Shown here piece after piece: positions 42,569 to 52,310 of a stretch of 64,000 bases of DNA. The stretch lies in the NCBI GenBank assembly GCA_016235745.1, contig JACRJA010000039.1, positions 22,264 to 86,263 on the forward strand. Reading direction: 5' to 3'. This DNA is from Rhodocyclales bacterium (GTDB lineage: Bacteria; Pseudomonadota; Gammaproteobacteria; Burkholderiales; Rhodocyclaceae). Numbering within the stretch: the stretch's first letter is position 1; the number at the start of each line of letters is the position of its first letter. Below the pieces are notes generated by a model that saw only the letters and a program-made list of their open reading frames with translations, was not told where the DNA came from and made no database searches. The position numbers and the translations under genes are program-made.

Positions 42569-43603
42569 TCAGGGGCTCACCGGCACCAGGTCTAGCCCCA
42601 GGGTTTCCGGAAAACCAAACATCAGGTTCATGTTCTGCACTGCCTGCCCTGCCGCCCCTTTGACCAGGTTGTCGATCACCGAGAGCACGACGACGACGTC
42701 CCCTCCCTGCGGCCGATGGACGGCGATGCGGCACAGGTTGCTCGCGCGCACCGAGCGCGTCTCCGGATGCGCACCGGCCGGCAAGACGTCGACGAAAGGC
42801 TCGCCGGCGTAGCGTTCGGCAAAGAGCGCCTGCACGTCGAGCGACGGATCGGTGAGCCGGGCATAGAGGGTGGCGTGGATGCCGCGGATCATGGGCGTGA
42901 GGTGCGGCACGAAGGTCAATTCCACCGGCAGGCCGCGGGCGATGCGCTGCAGCCCTTGGCGGATCTCGGGTAGATGACGGTGACCGGCCACGCCGTAGGC
43001 CTTGAAGTTGTCCGCGGCTTCGGCAAAGAGCGTGTGCACTTCGGCCTTGCGCCCGGCGCCGGAGACGCCGGACTTGCAATCGGCCACCAGCCAGTCGCGC
43101 GCGACGGCATTGGCCTCGAGCAGCGGCAGGAAACCGAGCTGCACCGCGGTGGGATAGCAACCGGGGTTGGCCACCAGACGCGCCCGGGCGATCGCCTCGC
43201 GCTCGACTTCCGGCAAGCCGTAGACGGCTTCCCCGAGGAGCTCGGGCGCGGCATGCGTCATGCCATACCAGCGCTCCCATTGGTCGACGTCGGTCAAGCG
43301 AAAATCGGCCGAGAGATCGATGAGGCGAACCCCGGCATCCAGGAGTCGCCGCGCCTCTTTCATCGCCACGCCGTTGGGAGTGGCGAAGAAGACGAGGTCG
43401 CAGCGATCGAGCCCCGCCTCGTCGGGCGTGGCGAAACGCAAGCCCACGTGGCCGCGCAGACTGGGAAACATCTCGGCCACCGGCATGCCGGCCTCGGTAC
43501 GCGAGGTGATCGCTTCGAGCGACACCTCGGGATGGTGGCTGAGCAGACGCAACAATTCCACGCCCGTATAGCCCGTGCCACCGACAACCCCTACCTTGAT
43601 CAT
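42569..43603 (-). CDS. argC: N-acetyl-gamma-glutamyl-phosphate reductase
   Basis: 344-residue NADP-dependent reductase, third step of arginine synthesis. The N-terminal Rossmann motif is [17 protein letters not shown], and the catalytic cysteine lies in [14 protein letters not shown]. Later segments ([29 protein letters not shown]) fit ArgC type 1. Length is normal. It follows rpsI after a terminator and has a GGAGG ribosome site. No arginine operator was recognised. Confidence 0.96.
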   Translation of the reverse strand: MIKVGVVGGTGYTGVELLRLLSHHPEVSLEAITSRTEAGMPVAEMFPSLRGHVGLRFATPDEAGLDRCDLVFFATPNGVAMKEARRLLDAGVRLIDLSADFRLTDVDQWERWYGMTHAAPELLGEAVYGLPEVEREAIARARLVANPGCYPTAVQLGFLPLLEANAVARDWLVADCKSGVSGAGRKAEVHTLFAEAADNFKAYGVAGHRHLPEIRQGLQRIARGLPVELTFVPHLTPMIRGIHATLYARLTDPSLDVQALFAERYAGEPFVDVLPAGAHPETRSVRASNLCRIAVHRPQGGDVVVVLSVIDNLVKGAAGQAVQNMNLMFGFPETLGLDLVPVSP

Positions 43604-43632
43604 CGTCCGACCTCCAAGAAGCGCCAGGTGCG

Positions 43633-43638
43633 ATTATC
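43633..43638 (-). promoter_or_regulatory. Possible -10 of argC
   Basis: Leftward GATAAT 30 bases before the argC start; the -35 region is weak. Confidence 0.3.
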
Positions 43639-43673
43639 ACCCGGCCGCGGCCAAAAATCGAGAGCGCCGCCCG

Positions 43674-43704
43674 AAAACGACGAAAGCCACCGCGAGGGTG
43701 GCTT
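43674..43704 (-). terminator. Intrinsic terminator after rpsI
   Basis: Leftward AAGCCACC-CTCGC-GGTGGCTT followed by TCGTCGTTTTC. It ends the rplM-rpsI message before argC. Confidence 0.8.
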
Positions 43705-43731
43705 CCCATGAAACCGGAGCGACGAAGACAG

Positions 43732-44124
43732 TCAGCGCTTGGAGAACTGCTTGGCGCGACGGGCCTTGCGCAGGCCGACTTTCTTGCGCTCGACCTCGCG
43801 CGCATCGCGGGTCACGAACCCGGCGGCGCGCAGCTGCGCCTTCCATTCGGGGTTGTAGTCGATGAGCGCCCGGGTGATGCCGTGGCGCACCGCGCCGGCT
43901 TGACCAGATTCACCGCCGCCGTCGACGTTGACCATGATGTCGAAGCGATTCTCGACTTCGAGCAGGCTCAGCGGCTGACGCACGATCATGCGCCCCGTCT
44001 CGCGGGAAAAGAATTCGTCGAGCGGCTTGCCATTCACGACGATATTGCCCGAACCCGGCTTGATGAACACGCGAGCGACGGCTTCCTTGCGCCGCCCCGT
44101 TCCGTAATTGTACGACACCGCCAT
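43732..44124 (-). CDS. rpsI: 30S ribosomal protein S9
   Basis: 130-residue S9. It opens [17 protein letters not shown], contains [18 protein letters not shown], and ends in the basic tail [11 protein letters not shown] that reaches the P-site tRNA. The ATG at 44124 gives the standard length; the longer frame lies in rplM. It follows rplM by 10 bases in the universal rplM-rpsI pair. Confidence 0.98.
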   Translation of the reverse strand: MAVSYNYGTGRRKEAVARVFIKPGSGNIVVNGKPLDEFFSRETGRMIVRQPLSLLEVENRFDIMVNVDGGGESGQAGAVRHGITRALIDYNPEWKAQLRAAGFVTRDAREVERKKVGLRKARRAKQFSKR

Positions 44125-44134
44125 CGCTGACTCC

Positions 44135-44563
44135 TCAGATTTCCAGCACTTTGGGCTGCTGCGCGGCGTGCGGATGCTCGGCACCGGCGTAGCACTTGAG
44201 CTTTTTCAGCATCGCGTAACCCAACGGACCCTTGGGCAGCATGCCCTTGACCGCTTTCTCGAGCACACGCTCGGGATGGCGCTGCAGCAGCTTCTCGAAC
44301 GTAGTCTCATAGATACCGCCAGGATAACCCGAGTGGCGGTAGTATTTCTTGTCGGTGGCCTTGTTGCCCGTGACGCGGATCTTGTCGACGTTGACGACCA
44401 CGATGTAGTCACCGGTATCGACGTGGGGGGTGTAGATCGCTTTGTGCTTGCCACGCAAGCGGCGGGCGATCTCGGCCGCGAGCCGACCCAGCACCTTGCC
44501 CGACGCATCGACGACGAACCAGTCACGCGTGACTTCGTGCGGCTTGGCGGAGAACGTTTTCAT
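44135..44563 (-). CDS. rplM: 50S ribosomal protein L13
   Basis: 142-residue L13, an early 23S-assembly protein. Segments [42 protein letters not shown] and [17 protein letters not shown] match the family. It starts the rplM-rpsI operon. Its promoter (44616-44645) leaves a leader of about 46 bases with a short GC dyad that might bind ribosomal protein. Confidence 0.98.
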   Translation of the reverse strand: MKTFSAKPHEVTRDWFVVDASGKVLGRLAAEIARRLRGKHKAIYTPHVDTGDYIVVVNVDKIRVTGNKATDKKYYRHSGYPGGIYETTFEKLLQRHPERVLEKAVKGMLPKGPLGYAMLKKLKCYAGAEHPHAAQQPKVLEI

Positions 44564-44615
44564 GCGTATCCTCGATCATCTCAGGCCCGAGTCCGGCCCT
44601 TTTGTAAAGCAGGTG

Positions 44616-44645
44616 ATGTTAGCGCAAGGAGAGTATCCTTGTCAA
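44616..44645 (-). promoter_or_regulatory. Promoter of rplM-rpsI
   Basis: Leftward TTGACA (44640-44645) and TAACAT (44616-44621), spacer 18. Consensus -35 and good -10. It lies just beyond the terminator of the candidate small RNA, which keeps the two units separate. Confidence 0.8.
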
Positions 44646-44665
44646 TCGCAGGTTCTGGAACAGAC

Positions 44666-44696
44666 AAAAAAAACGCCGCCTCGAAGAGGCGGCGTT
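44666..44696 (-). terminator. Intrinsic terminator upstream of rplM
   Basis: Leftward AACGCCGCCTC-TTC-GAGGCGGCGTT with eight Ts. It is oriented like rplM but lies upstream of the rplM promoter, so it must end a separate transcript. Confidence 0.92.
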
Positions 44697-44761
44697 CAAT
44701 CCACACCAAAGGAGGAGGGTGGAGGAGACACCGGTCGAACCACACGAGCCGTGATCCGTTG
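44666..44761 (-). ncRNA. Candidate small RNA with anti-Shine-Dalgarno loop
   Basis: Predicted 96-nt transcript within the 341-base gap between rplM and the OsmC-like gene. After a GC-rich 5' part it carries CTCCTCCACCCTCCTCCTTT; a CCACC/GGTG stem would expose the second TCCTCCTT in its loop. That run is complementary to AAGGAGGA ribosome sites. An 11-bp terminator with eight Ts closes it, and a TTGCTT-17-TATCAT promoter precedes it. A translated 91-codon frame crosses the region but reads through the terminator and is not convincing. Confidence 0.6.
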
Positions 44762-44767
44762 ATGCGT

Positions 44768-44796
44768 ATGATAGGGATGTCCGGCGCAAAAAGCAA
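44768..44796 (-). promoter_or_regulatory. Promoter of the candidate small RNA
   Basis: Leftward TTGCTT (44791-44796) and TATCAT (44768-44773) with a 17-base spacer. Predicted start near 44761. Confidence 0.6.
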
Positions 44797-44904
44797 GAGA
44801 AAAATGGCGCACTGCACAATAAACTTTTCGATCGGCAAATCAGGCCATCTTATCAATAAATCTCATACAATCTTGCACTGCGCAAAACACAGAGGAGGTT
44901 TGCC

Positions 44905-45324
44905 ATGGAATGCACGGTTCGCTGGGTCGAGGGGCGTACTTTTCTGGCGGAGATGGGCTCGGGCCACCTGGTGGCCATGGACGGAGCCCCGGAGGCGGGC
45001 GGACGAAACCTTGCGCCGCGCCCCATGGAGCTGCTGCTCGCCGGCGCTGGCGGCTGCACCGCCTTCGACATCGTGATGATCCTGGAAAAAGGGCGGCAGG
45101 CGGTGCGCGGCTGCGAAGTACGGCTCGAAGCCGAACGCGCCGCCAGCGACCCCAAGGTCTTCACTCGCATCCGCTTCCACTACGTCGTGCGCGGCCGGGG
45201 ACTGGAGGCGGACCGCGTCGAGCGGGCGGTGAAGCTCTCGGCGGAGAAATACTGCTCGGCCTCGATCATGCTCGGCAAGACCGCCGAGCTCGAGCACACC
45301 TGGGAAATCGTCGAGGAAGAATGA
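44905..45324 (+). CDS. OsmC-like protein
   Basis: 139-residue OsmC/Ohr superfamily protein. Catalytic-type cysteines are in LLAGAGGCTAFDIVMIL and EKYCSASIMLGKTAEL, the two positions that form the peroxidase pair in Ohr and OsmC. The YhfA-like subgroup is the closest by the RPMELLLAGAGGC pattern. It may detoxify organic hydroperoxides. AGAGGAGG precedes the ATG, and a TACAAT (44866-44871) could be its -10. It is convergent with coq7. Confidence 0.88.
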   Translation: MECTVRWVEGRTFLAEMGSGHLVAMDGAPEAGGRNLAPRPMELLLAGAGGCTAFDIVMILEKGRQAVRGCEVRLEAERAASDPKVFTRIRFHYVVRGRGLEADRVERAVKLSAEKYCSASIMLGKTAELEHTWEIVEEE

Positions 45325-45341
45325 CCCCGCCGCGGGCGGGT

Positions 45342-45983
45342 TTACAGGCGGTAGGCGAGCGTGGTCATCACCCTGGAAGCGAGCCGCATCGCGCCGCGAA
45401 TCGGCGCTGGCAGCGGGCGGGCGCCCAGCGACTTGGCAAGCCGCGCATGCCCCGTCTCGTCTTCTTTCATCTGCTCGAGGATGGCGCGGCTGCGCCGATC
45501 CGCCGCCGGCAGCGCCTGCAGATGCCCTTCGAGGTGGCGCTCGACCTGGCGCTCGGTCTCGGCGAGAAAGCCCAGGTTCCAGTCGTCTCCCGCCGCCCCC
45601 GCGGCCACGCCGATCGCCAGGGAACCCAGATACCACAAAGGATCGAGCAGGCTGGTTCGTCCGCCGAGCTCGTGCAGACGCGCCTCGGTCCAGGCAAGGT
45701 GATCGATCTCTTCGTCGGAGGCGCGGCGTAGCGCCTCGCGGATCGAGGGGTCGCGGCTGGTGAGCGCCTGCCCCTGGTAGAGCGCCTGGGCGCAGATCTC
45801 GCCACTATGATCCACCCGCAACAGCCCTTCCACGTGCCGGCGCTCGGCCTCGTCGAGCGGCCCGCCGGGCAAATCGGCCCCGGGCATGGGTCGGGCGCCC
45901 CTTGCCGGCGCGAACACGGTGCGCAAAGCGCGATCGAATTCCAGAATCATCCGGTCGAACGCGTCGAGCCGTTCAGTGTCCAT
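45342..45983 (-). CDS. coq7: 2-polyprenyl-3-methyl-6-methoxy-1,4-benzoquinone monooxygenase
   Basis: 213-residue di-iron hydroxylase of ubiquinone synthesis (Coq7/CatA/UbiF analogue). The carboxylate and histidine ligands are visible in [38 protein letters not shown] and [14 protein letters not shown], the two ExxH pairs plus glutamates of the family. It needs oxygen, so the cell makes ubiquinone aerobically. The first 11 bases overlap the end of rppH. Confidence 0.95.
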   Translation of the reverse strand: MDTERLDAFDRMILEFDRALRTVFAPARGARPMPGADLPGGPLDEAERRHVEGLLRVDHSGEICAQALYQGQALTSRDPSIREALRRASDEEIDHLAWTEARLHELGGRTSLLDPLWYLGSLAIGVAAGAAGDDWNLGFLAETERQVERHLEGHLQALPAADRRSRAILEQMKEDETGHARLAKSLGARPLPAPIRGAMRLASRVMTTLAYRL

Positions 45984-46542
45984 GGCGTTCCTCCATTCGC
46001 GGCGCGGCAGGCAAGTCGGGCGGCAGCTCCTCGATCAGCTCGCGATACTGCGGCTGGGTGTGCGGCGGCGGCACGTCGAGATAGCGCGACAGTTCGATGA
46101 GGGCGAGCTGATAGACGCGGCGCTTGAAGGCGATCACCGCATCGAGCGGCACCCAGTAGTGCGCCCAGCGCCAGGCATCGAACTCGGGGTGCGCGGTGGC
46201 GCGCAGGCAGACGTCGGAATCCCGCCCCACCAGGCGCAGCAGGAACCAGATCTGCTTCTGCCCCCGATAGACGTTGCGCCACTGGCGCTTTACCCAGCGT
46301 CGCGGCACGTCGTAGCGCAGCCAGTCGCGCGTGCGCCCCAAGATGCGGACGTGCTGCGGCAGCAGCCCGACCTCCTCATGCAGCTCGCGGTACATGGCCT
46401 CTTCCGGCGTCTCCCCTTTCTTGATGCCGCCTTGCGGGAACTGCCAGGAATGTTCGCGGATCCGTTTGCCCCAGAATACCTCGTTGCGCGCGTTGACGAG
46501 CACGATGCCGACGTTCGGGCGATATCCTTCCCGGTCGAGCAT
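45973..46542 (-). CDS. rppH: RNA pyrophosphohydrolase
   Basis: 189-residue Nudix hydrolase that converts 5'-triphosphate RNA to monophosphate and so starts RNase E decay. The start [19 protein letters not shown] and the Nudix box [20 protein letters not shown] are typical. The C-terminal part ([18 protein letters not shown]) fits RppH rather than other Nudix enzymes. It overlaps coq7. A weak TTGACG in the 5' region could be its -35, shared back-to-back with the tRNA promoter zone. Confidence 0.95.
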   Translation of the reverse strand: MLDREGYRPNVGIVLVNARNEVFWGKRIREHSWQFPQGGIKKGETPEEAMYRELHEEVGLLPQHVRILGRTRDWLRYDVPRRWVKRQWRNVYRGQKQIWFLLRLVGRDSDVCLRATAHPEFDAWRWAHYWVPLDAVIAFKRRVYQLALIELSRYLDVPPPHTQPQYRELIEELPPDLPAAPRMEERHGH

Positions 46543-46655
46543 GGTCGTTTCCTCGATTCTTCGTTGCTGCTATTGTTCCATAACGAGGCGTCAAAGGAAA
46601 GCGCAGCCTCGCGCCCTTCTCTGCCCCGCGCAGAAGAGAAAGACGCCGAAATCGC

Positions 46656-46685
46656 TTGACAGTTCTTCGGACGATTCTCTATAAT
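46656..46685 (+). promoter_or_regulatory. Promoter of tRNA-Lys
   Basis: TTGACA (46656-46661) and TATAAT (46680-46685), both perfect, with an 18-base spacer. The start would fall 8-9 bases before the tRNA. It is the strongest sigma-70 match in the window. Confidence 0.9.
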
Positions 46686-46700
46686 CCCGTCTTCTTCGAC

Positions 46701-46773
46701 GGGTCGTTAGCTCAGCCGGTAGAGCAGCGGACTTTTAATCCGTTGGTCGCAGGTTCGAATCCTGCACGACCCA
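46701..46773 (+). tRNA. tRNA-Lys (anticodon TTT)
   Basis: 73-base cloverleaf. Acceptor arms GGGTCGT and ACGACCC pair fully; the D arm is GCTCAGCCGGTAGAGC, the anticodon loop CTTTTAA with anticodon TTT, and the T arm GCAGGTTCGAATCCTGC. Discriminator is A. The bases after it (TCT) are not CCA, so the 3' end must be completed by the CCA-adding enzyme. uvrA starts 50 bases downstream. Confidence 0.97.
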
Positions 46774-46823
46774 TCTCCAGCGCACGAATTTCCCGATGCA
46801 CCTGCATCGCCAGCCGCCCCTCC

Positions 46824-49628
46824 ATGGCCTTCATCCGTATTCGCGGCGCGCGCACCCACAATCTTAAGAACGTCGATCTCGATCTTCCCCAACATCGGCT
46901 GATCGTCATCACGGGCGTTTCCGGTTCCGGCAAGTCTTCGCTCGCCTTCGACACGCTCTACGCCGAAGGGCAGCGGCGCTACGTCGAATCGCTCTCCACC
47001 CAGGCGCGCAAGTTCCTCGATCAGTTGCCGCGACCCGAGGTCGATGCAATCGATGGGCTCTCGCCCGCCATCGCCATCGAGCAGAAGACGCTCACCCCCA
47101 GCCCGCGCTCGACGGTGGGCACGCTCACCGAGATCCACGACTACCTCCGCGTGCTCTTCGCCCGCCTGGGCACGCCGCACTGTCCGGAACATCCTGAGGT
47201 GGCACTGACGCATCGCCCGGTGAGCGAGCTCGTCGATGAGCTGTTGCACACCCTGGCCGAGCGGCGTATCGCCCTGCTCGCTCCGATCGCGATCGAAGGC
47301 GAAGCCGGCGGCACGCTCGCCGCCTTGCGGGCGCAGGGGTTCACCCGCCTCGAAGCCGGCGGCGAGTTTCTCGAGCTCGACGGCTTGAAAGAAGCGCCCG
47401 CCGAACCGCTGCGCCTGGTGATCGACCGGATCCGCGTGCGCGACGAGGCCAGGGCCCGGCTCGCCGATTCGCTCGAACTGGCGCTCAAGATGGGACACGG
47501 ACGCTGCATCGTGCGCGACATCGACGCCGGCGCAGAAGCGATCTTCAGCGCCACGCCCTCCTGCCCTCGCTGCGGCTTCACCGCCCCGGCGCTCGAACCC
47601 CAGCTCTTCTCCTTCAACCATCCGGCCGGCGCCTGTCCCGCTTGCGAGGGCACGGGACGGCAATGGACATTGGATGCCGAGCGTCTGCCGGCGGGCGAAC
47701 GCAGCCTGCGCGAGGGGGCCTTACCCGGGCTCGATGCGGCCAATGCCTTCTCGGCGCGGCTGCTGGAGGATCTGGCGGCGCACTACGGTTTTTCCCTGGA
47801 CACGCCGTGGCAGGAACTGCCGGAGCCAGTGCGTCGGGTCCTGCTCTTCGGTTCGGACGGAGAAGCCATCCCGTTCCGCTATCCGCTCGATGGCGGGCGC
47901 ACGGTAAGCCAGTCCCATCGGTTCGAGGGCTGGATCCCGTATCTGGAGCGGCGCCACCGTCCCGACGAAGAAGGCGGGCGCAAGGCGAAAGGGCCGGAGC
48001 TGCCTTGGCAAGCCATCCCCTGCCCTGCCTGCGGCGGCAGCCGCTTACAGCCTTTTGCCCGGGCCGTGCGCGTCGCGGGCGTGAGCCTGCCCGAGCTCAC
48101 CGCGCTGCCCTTGTCGGACTGCGCCACGGCGATCGAAAAAATCTCTGCCGCCTGCGCCGCCCATCCGGTGGCCGAGCTGACGCTGGGCGCGATCCGCTCG
48201 CGCCTGCGCTTTCTGCTGCACGTCGGGCTGTCCTATCTGACGCTCGATCGCGCCTCGCACACCCTCTCCGGCGGGGAAGCCCAACGCATCCGCCTCGCAA
48301 GCCAGGTGGGCTCCGGACTGACCGGGGTGCTCTACGTGCTCGACGAGCCCTCCATCGGGCTGCACCCGTGCAATCAGGACGACCTGCTGCGCACGCTGGA
48401 GGCATTGCGCGATCTGGGCAACACCGTGGTCGTGGTCGAACACGACGAAGCGACGATCCGCCGCGCCGATCACGTGGTGGAGGTCGGCCCCGGCGCCGGG
48501 CGCGAAGGCGGCGAGATCCTGGTCTCGGGACCCTTGCCGGCGCTGCTCGCTTCGCCGCGCTCGCGTACCGCCCCCTATCTGAAGCGGCCGCTGCAGGTGG
48601 CGCATCGCCCCCTTCCGCCCCGGGAAGGCGAACCGACGCTGCGGCTGTACGGCTGCCGCGCCCACAATCTCACAGGGATCGACGTCGAAGTTCCCCTGGG
48701 GCGGCTGGTCGTCGTCACCGGGGTCTCCGGTTCGGGAAAATCTTCCTTGGTAGAGGGAACGCTGGTACCCGCCGTACTCGGGCACCTCGCGGGCCGCCCA
48801 TGCCGCGTTCCCTGCGACGGGGTTTCGGGGATTGAGGCGATCGACAAACTCATCCTCGTCGATCAGTCGCCGATCGGACGCACGCCGCGCTCGAACCCGG
48901 CCACGTACACCGGGATCATGGACGGGGTGCGCGAACTCTTCGCCGCAACGCCCGAAGCGCGCGCCCGGGGCTATCGCGCCGCCCGGTTTTCCTTCAACGT
49001 GAAGGGAGGGCGCTGCGAAGTGTGCGAAGGCGAAGGCTACCGGCGCCTCGACCTTCAATTCCTCCCCGACGTCTACCTGCCGTGCGAGGCCTGCGGCGGG
49101 AAACGCTACAACCGCGAGACGCTGGAGATCCGCTACCGCGGACTGAACATCCATGAGGCGCTCTCGCTCACCGTGGCGGAGGCGCTGCACCCCTTCGGCT
49201 CGCACCCGGCACTGCGGCATAAACTGGAGATCCTGCACGAGCTGGGTCTGGGTTACTTGCCGTTGAATCAGCCGGCCACGACGCTCTCGGGGGGCGAAGC
49301 CCAGCGCTTGAAGCTCGCCGCCGAGCTGATGCGCCGCGACACGGGGCACACCCTCTATGTGCTCGACGAACCGACCACGGGGCTACACTGGGTCGACGTC
49401 GAAAAGCTCCTCACCGCGCTTTTCGCGCTGCGCGACCGGGGGAATACGGTGGTGATGATCGAGCATCAGCTCGACGTGATCGCCCACGCCGACTGGATCA
49501 TCGACCTAGGTCCTGGCGCGGGCGCAGACGGAGGCCGCATCGTCGCCTGCGGCACGCCCGAGGCGATCGCCCAACATCCGGACTCTGCCACCGGGCGCTA
49601 CCTCGCCGGGCGGCTGGCGCAGGGCTGA
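46824..49628 (+). CDS. uvrA: Excinuclease ABC subunit A
   Basis: 934-residue UvrA, the damage-sensing ATPase of nucleotide excision repair. Walker A motifs are [13 protein letters not shown] and [14 protein letters not shown]; the signatures [14 protein letters not shown] and [17 protein letters not shown] are both present. Zinc-finger cysteine pairs are in [12 protein letters not shown] with CPACEGTG, and [11 protein letters not shown] with [11 protein letters not shown]. The UvrB-binding insert is present. The ATG at 46824 gives [16 protein letters not shown]; the longer frame crosses the tRNA. The segment [19 protein letters not shown] differs from the usual TTSHNPRST, so this is a somewhat divergent UvrA. 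Confidence 0.94.
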   Translation: MAFIRIRGARTHNLKNVDLDLPQHRLIVITGVSGSGKSSLAFDTLYAEGQRRYVESLSTQARKFLDQLPRPEVDAIDGLSPAIAIEQKTLTPSPRSTVGTLTEIHDYLRVLFARLGTPHCPEHPEVALTHRPVSELVDELLHTLAERRIALLAPIAIEGEAGGTLAALRAQGFTRLEAGGEFLELDGLKEAPAEPLRLVIDRIRVRDEARARLADSLELALKMGHGRCIVRDIDAGAEAIFSATPSCPRCGFTAPALEPQLFSFNHPAGACPACEGTGRQWTLDAERLPAGERSLREGALPGLDAANAFSARLLEDLAAHYGFSLDTPWQELPEPVRRVLLFGSDGEAIPFRYPLDGGRTVSQSHRFEGWIPYLERRHRPDEEGGRKAKGPELPWQAIPCPACGGSRLQPFARAVRVAGVSLPELTALPLSDCATAIEKISAACAAHPVAELTLGAIRSRLRFLLHVGLSYLTLDRASHTLSGGEAQRIRLASQVGSGLTGVLYVLDEPSIGLHPCNQDDLLRTLEALRDLGNTVVVVEHDEATIRRADHVVEVGPGAGREGGEILVSGPLPALLASPRSRTAPYLKRPLQVAHRPLPPREGEPTLRLYGCRAHNLTGIDVEVPLGRLVVVTGVSGSGKSSLVEGTLVPAVLGHLAGRPCRVPCDGVSGIEAIDKLILVDQSPIGRTPRSNPATYTGIMDGVRELFAATPEARARGYRAARFSFNVKGGRCEVCEGEGYRRLDLQFLPDVYLPCEACGGKRYNRETLEIRYRGLNIHEALSLTVAEALHPFGSHPALRHKLEILHELGLGYLPLNQPATTLSGGEAQRLKLAAELMRRDTGHTLYVLDEPTTGLHWVDVEKLLTALFALRDRGNTVVMIEHQLDVIAHADWIIDLGPGAGADGGRIVACGTPEAIAQHPDSATGRYLAGRLAQG

Positions 49629-49760
49629 AAACAGAACGCCGCAAACACCCGTCGCGAGCGGCTACAGGACAAGGCGCAGGGGGCGAGACCTATCATGAAG
49701 ATAGGCGAGCCTGCGAGCACCGCGCAACCCCACCATGCGGCCGCGCAGTAAGGTGTTCGC
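49629..49760. repeat. Possible palindromic intergenic repeat after uvrA
   Basis: Contains CCTATC-ATGA-AGATAGG (49690-49706) flanked by GCGAG on either side, in the style of REP-type intergenic elements. Only one copy was found in the window. No T-run follows. No gene is seen here. Confidence 0.3.
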
Positions 49761-49767
49761 GGCACCC

Positions 49768-49805
49768 AAAAGCGAAGCGCCGCACCCGGAAAGCGGTGCG
49801 GCGCT
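49768..49805 (-). terminator. Terminator of the alpha operon after rplQ
   Basis: Leftward AGCGCCGCACC and GGTGCGGCGCT (49776-49805), 11-bp stem with 8-base loop, then TCGCTTTT. Confidence 0.75.
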
Positions 49806-49834
49806 CGGTCGGCTCCCCGCCAAGGAGAGAGGGG

Positions 49835-50227
49835 TCAGGCCGCGTTCTGCGTCGGCTGGGTTTCGGCGCTGGCGCGGTCGACGAGCTCGATGATGGCCAT
49901 CGGGGCGTTGTCGCCGTCACGGTAGCCGAACTTCAGCACGCGGGTGTAACCGCCGGGGCGGTTCTGCACGCGCGGGCCGATTTCGTTGAAGAGCTTGAGC
50001 ACGATCTCGCGATCGCGCAGACGGGCGAAGGCGAGCCGGTGATTGGCCAGCGTCGGCTTCTTCGCCAGGGTGATGAGCGGCTCGACGAAGCGGCGCAGTT
50101 CCTTGGCCTTGGGCAGGGTGGTCTTGATGACCTCCTCGCGCAGCAGGGCGTTGGCCAGATTGCGCATCAACGCCTGGCGATGGCTCGTCGTGCGGTTGAG
50201 CTTGCGATATCCGTTTCCGTGACGCAT
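49835..50227 (-). CDS. rplQ: 50S ribosomal protein L17
   Basis: 130-residue L17. It starts [20 protein letters not shown] and contains [14 protein letters not shown] and [20 protein letters not shown]. It follows rpoA by 24 bases as last gene of the alpha operon; a terminator lies 30 bases after it. Confidence 0.98.
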   Translation of the reverse strand: MRHGNGYRKLNRTTSHRQALMRNLANALLREEVIKTTLPKAKELRRFVEPLITLAKKPTLANHRLAFARLRDREIVLKLFNEIGPRVQNRPGGYTRVLKFGYRDGDNAPMAIIELVDRASAETQPTQNAA

Positions 50228-50251
50228 TGTTCTTTCCTCGTGGGTTGACCG

Positions 50252-51229
50252 TCAGCCGAGTTTTTCCAAACCGGGCGGGGGCCAGTTTTCCAGTTTCATT
50301 CCCAGCGTCAGACCGTGCGCAGCGAGCACTTCCTTGATCTCGTTGAGCGACTTGCGGCCGAGGTTGGGGGTTTTCAGGAGTTCTTGTTCGGTGCGCTGGA
50401 TCAGATCGCCGATGTAGTAGATGTTCTCGGCCTTGAGGCAGTTGGCCGAGCGCACCGTGAGTTCGAGATCGTCGACCGGGCGCAGCAGGAGCGGATCGAT
50501 CGCCGCGCCGCTCTCGGAACGGGTGGCAGGTTGCCGCCCTTCGAGATCGGCGAAGACGGAGAGCTGGTCGACCAGCACCCGGGCGGCGTAACGGATCGCC
50601 TCTTCCGGATCGATCGAGCCATTCGTCTCCAGCTCGAGCACCAGACGGTCGAGGTCGGTGCGCTGCTCGACGCGAGCGCTCTCGACCGTATAGGCGACGC
50701 GGTGCACCGGACTGAAGGACGCGTCCATCAGGATGTGGCCGATGGCGCGATCCCCTTCGGTCTTGCGCGCGGAGGCCGGAACGTACCCCCGGCCGCGCTG
50801 CACGCGAATCTCGATCTCCAGGCGTCCGCCCTCTTCGACGTGGGCGATCACGTGGTCTCCGTTGATGACCTCGACGCCATGGCCCAGCTGGATGTCGGCG
50901 GCGCGTACCACCTTGGGGCCCACGGCTTCGAGGCGCACGGTCGCGTCGTCCCGCTCATGCAGCCGAAACACGACGCCTTTGAGATTGAGCAATAGATCGA
51001 CGGCGTCTTCGCGCACGCCGTCGATCGTCGAATACTCGTGCAGCAGTCCGGTGATGCGCACCTCGGTGGGGGCACAACCGGGAAGCGCCGCCAGCAGCAC
51101 GCGCCGCAGCGCATTGCCCAGCGTATGGCCGAAGCCGCGCTCGAACGGTTCCATCGTGACGCGCGCCAACACCGGCGACAGATTTTCCACGTCGATGCTG
51201 CGCGGTTTCAGCAGGCTATCCAAAGACAT
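50252..51229 (-). CDS. rpoA: RNA polymerase subunit alpha
   Basis: 325-residue alpha subunit. Residues 1-230 form the dimerising N-terminal domain ([19 protein letters not shown]); a flexible linker leads to the C-terminal domain (about 245-320), where [18 protein letters not shown] and [14 protein letters not shown] include the arginine and helices that touch UP elements and activators such as FNR. It lies between rpsD and rplQ. Confidence 0.98.
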   Translation of the reverse strand: MSLDSLLKPRSIDVENLSPVLARVTMEPFERGFGHTLGNALRRVLLAALPGCAPTEVRITGLLHEYSTIDGVREDAVDLLLNLKGVVFRLHERDDATVRLEAVGPKVVRAADIQLGHGVEVINGDHVIAHVEEGGRLEIEIRVQRGRGYVPASARKTEGDRAIGHILMDASFSPVHRVAYTVESARVEQRTDLDRLVLELETNGSIDPEEAIRYAARVLVDQLSVFADLEGRQPATRSESGAAIDPLLLRPVDDLELTVRSANCLKAENIYYIGDLIQRTEQELLKTPNLGRKSLNEIKEVLAAHGLTLGMKLENWPPPGLEKLG

Positions 51230-51266
51230 CGATGCGTATCCTCAGTTTCTCGTCGCTGCGAGGGGC

Positions 51267-51896
51267 TTATCGCGAGTAGAGTTCGACCACGAGGTTTTCG
51301 TTGAGCGTGGGCGAGAGCTCGGCGCGTTGCGGATAGGCCTTGAACACCCCTCTGCCCGCTTGCACGTCGACTTCGATCCACTCGGGAAAACCGCGCTGCG
51401 CCGCCGCTTCCAGCGCCGCCTTCACGCGAAGCTGGCCGCGTGCCTTCTCGGTGAGCTCGATCACGTCGCCCGGGCGCACGAGGTAGGAAGGGATGTTGAC
51501 GCGGCGACCGTTGACCGTCACGCCGTTGTGGCGCACGACCTGGCGCGCCTCGGCGCGCGAGGCGCCGAAGCCCATGCGGTAGGCCACGGCGTCGAGCCGC
51601 CCTTCGAGCAGCTGCAGCAGGTTCTCGCCCGTCTGACCGCGACGGCGGGCCGCCTCGGCATAGACGCGGCGGAATTGGGTTTCCAGCACTCCGTAGAGGC
51701 GACGGATCTTCTGCTTTTCACGCAGCTGCTGACCGAATTCGGACAGGCGCTGGCCGGAGGTTTGCCCGTGCTGACCCGGGGCATAGCTGCGGCGCTCGAT
51801 CGCGCACTTGTCGGTGAAGCATTTTTCCCCTTTGAGGAAGAGCTTTTCGCCTTCCCGCCGGCACTGCCGGCACTTGGGATCGAGATTGCGTGCCAC
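51267..51896 (-). CDS. rpsD: 30S ribosomal protein S4, zinc-binding form
   Basis: 209-residue S4. The N-terminus has four cysteines at 9, 12, 26 and 31 ([10 protein letters not shown] and [12 protein letters not shown]), the zinc-binding C+ form also known in Thermus; E. coli S4 lacks it. The core has [33 protein letters not shown] and the S4 RNA-binding fold ([18 protein letters not shown]). S4 is the usual translational repressor of the alpha operon. It follows rpsK by 12 bases. Confidence 0.98.
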   Translation of the reverse strand: MARNLDPKCRQCRREGEKLFLKGEKCFTDKCAIERRSYAPGQHGQTSGQRLSEFGQQLREKQKIRRLYGVLETQFRRVYAEAARRRGQTGENLLQLLEGRLDAVAYRMGFGASRAEARQVVRHNGVTVNGRRVNIPSYLVRPGDVIELTEKARGQLRVKAALEAAAQRGFPEWIEVDVQAGRGVFKAYPQRAELSPTLNENLVVELYSR

Positions 51897-51908
51897 GTTC
51901 GACTCCTG

Positions 51909-52298
51909 TTAGATCCGACGTTTCTTGGGCGGACGGCAGCCGTTGTGCGGGATCGGCGTCACGTCCTGGATGCTGGAGATGCGGATCCCGAGCGCGGCAA
52001 GCGCCCGTACCGAGGACTCGCGTCCCGGGCCAGGGCCCTGCACGCGCACTTCCAGGCTCTTGATGCCGCATTCCTGGGCCGCCTTGCCGGCAGCGTCGGC
52101 CGCCACCTGGGCGGCGAACGGCGTGCTCTTGCGCGAGCCCTTGAAGCCGGCCGAACCGGATGTCGCCCATGACAGAGCGTTGCCCTGACGGTCGGTGATC
52201 GTGATGATCGTGTTGTTGAAACTCGCGTGAATATGGGCGATGCCTTCCGCAACGTTCTTCTTGACCTTGCGGCGCACTTTCGTCGTAGTCTTAGCCAT
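51909..52298 (-). CDS. rpsK: 30S ribosomal protein S11
   Basis: 129-residue S11. Segments [37 protein letters not shown] and [12 protein letters not shown] match the family. It lies 12 bases after rpsM and before rpsD in the alpha operon, and helps form the mRNA exit side of the 30S platform. Confidence 0.98.
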   Translation of the reverse strand: MAKTTTKVRRKVKKNVAEGIAHIHASFNNTIITITDRQGNALSWATSGSAGFKGSRKSTPFAAQVAADAAGKAAQECGIKSLEVRVQGPGPGRESSVRALAALGIRISSIQDVTPIPHNGCRPPKKRRI

Positions 52299-52310
52299 GG
52301 AACGACCTCA

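Noticed and set aside
44581..44856. 91-codon minus-strand frame upstream of rplM
   Set aside because: It crosses an intrinsic terminator and the rplM promoter, has no ribosome site, and resembles no protein.
46656..46823. Upstream extension of the uvrA frame
   Set aside because: It runs through the tRNA-Lys gene and its promoter; the ATG at 46824 gives the conserved UvrA start.
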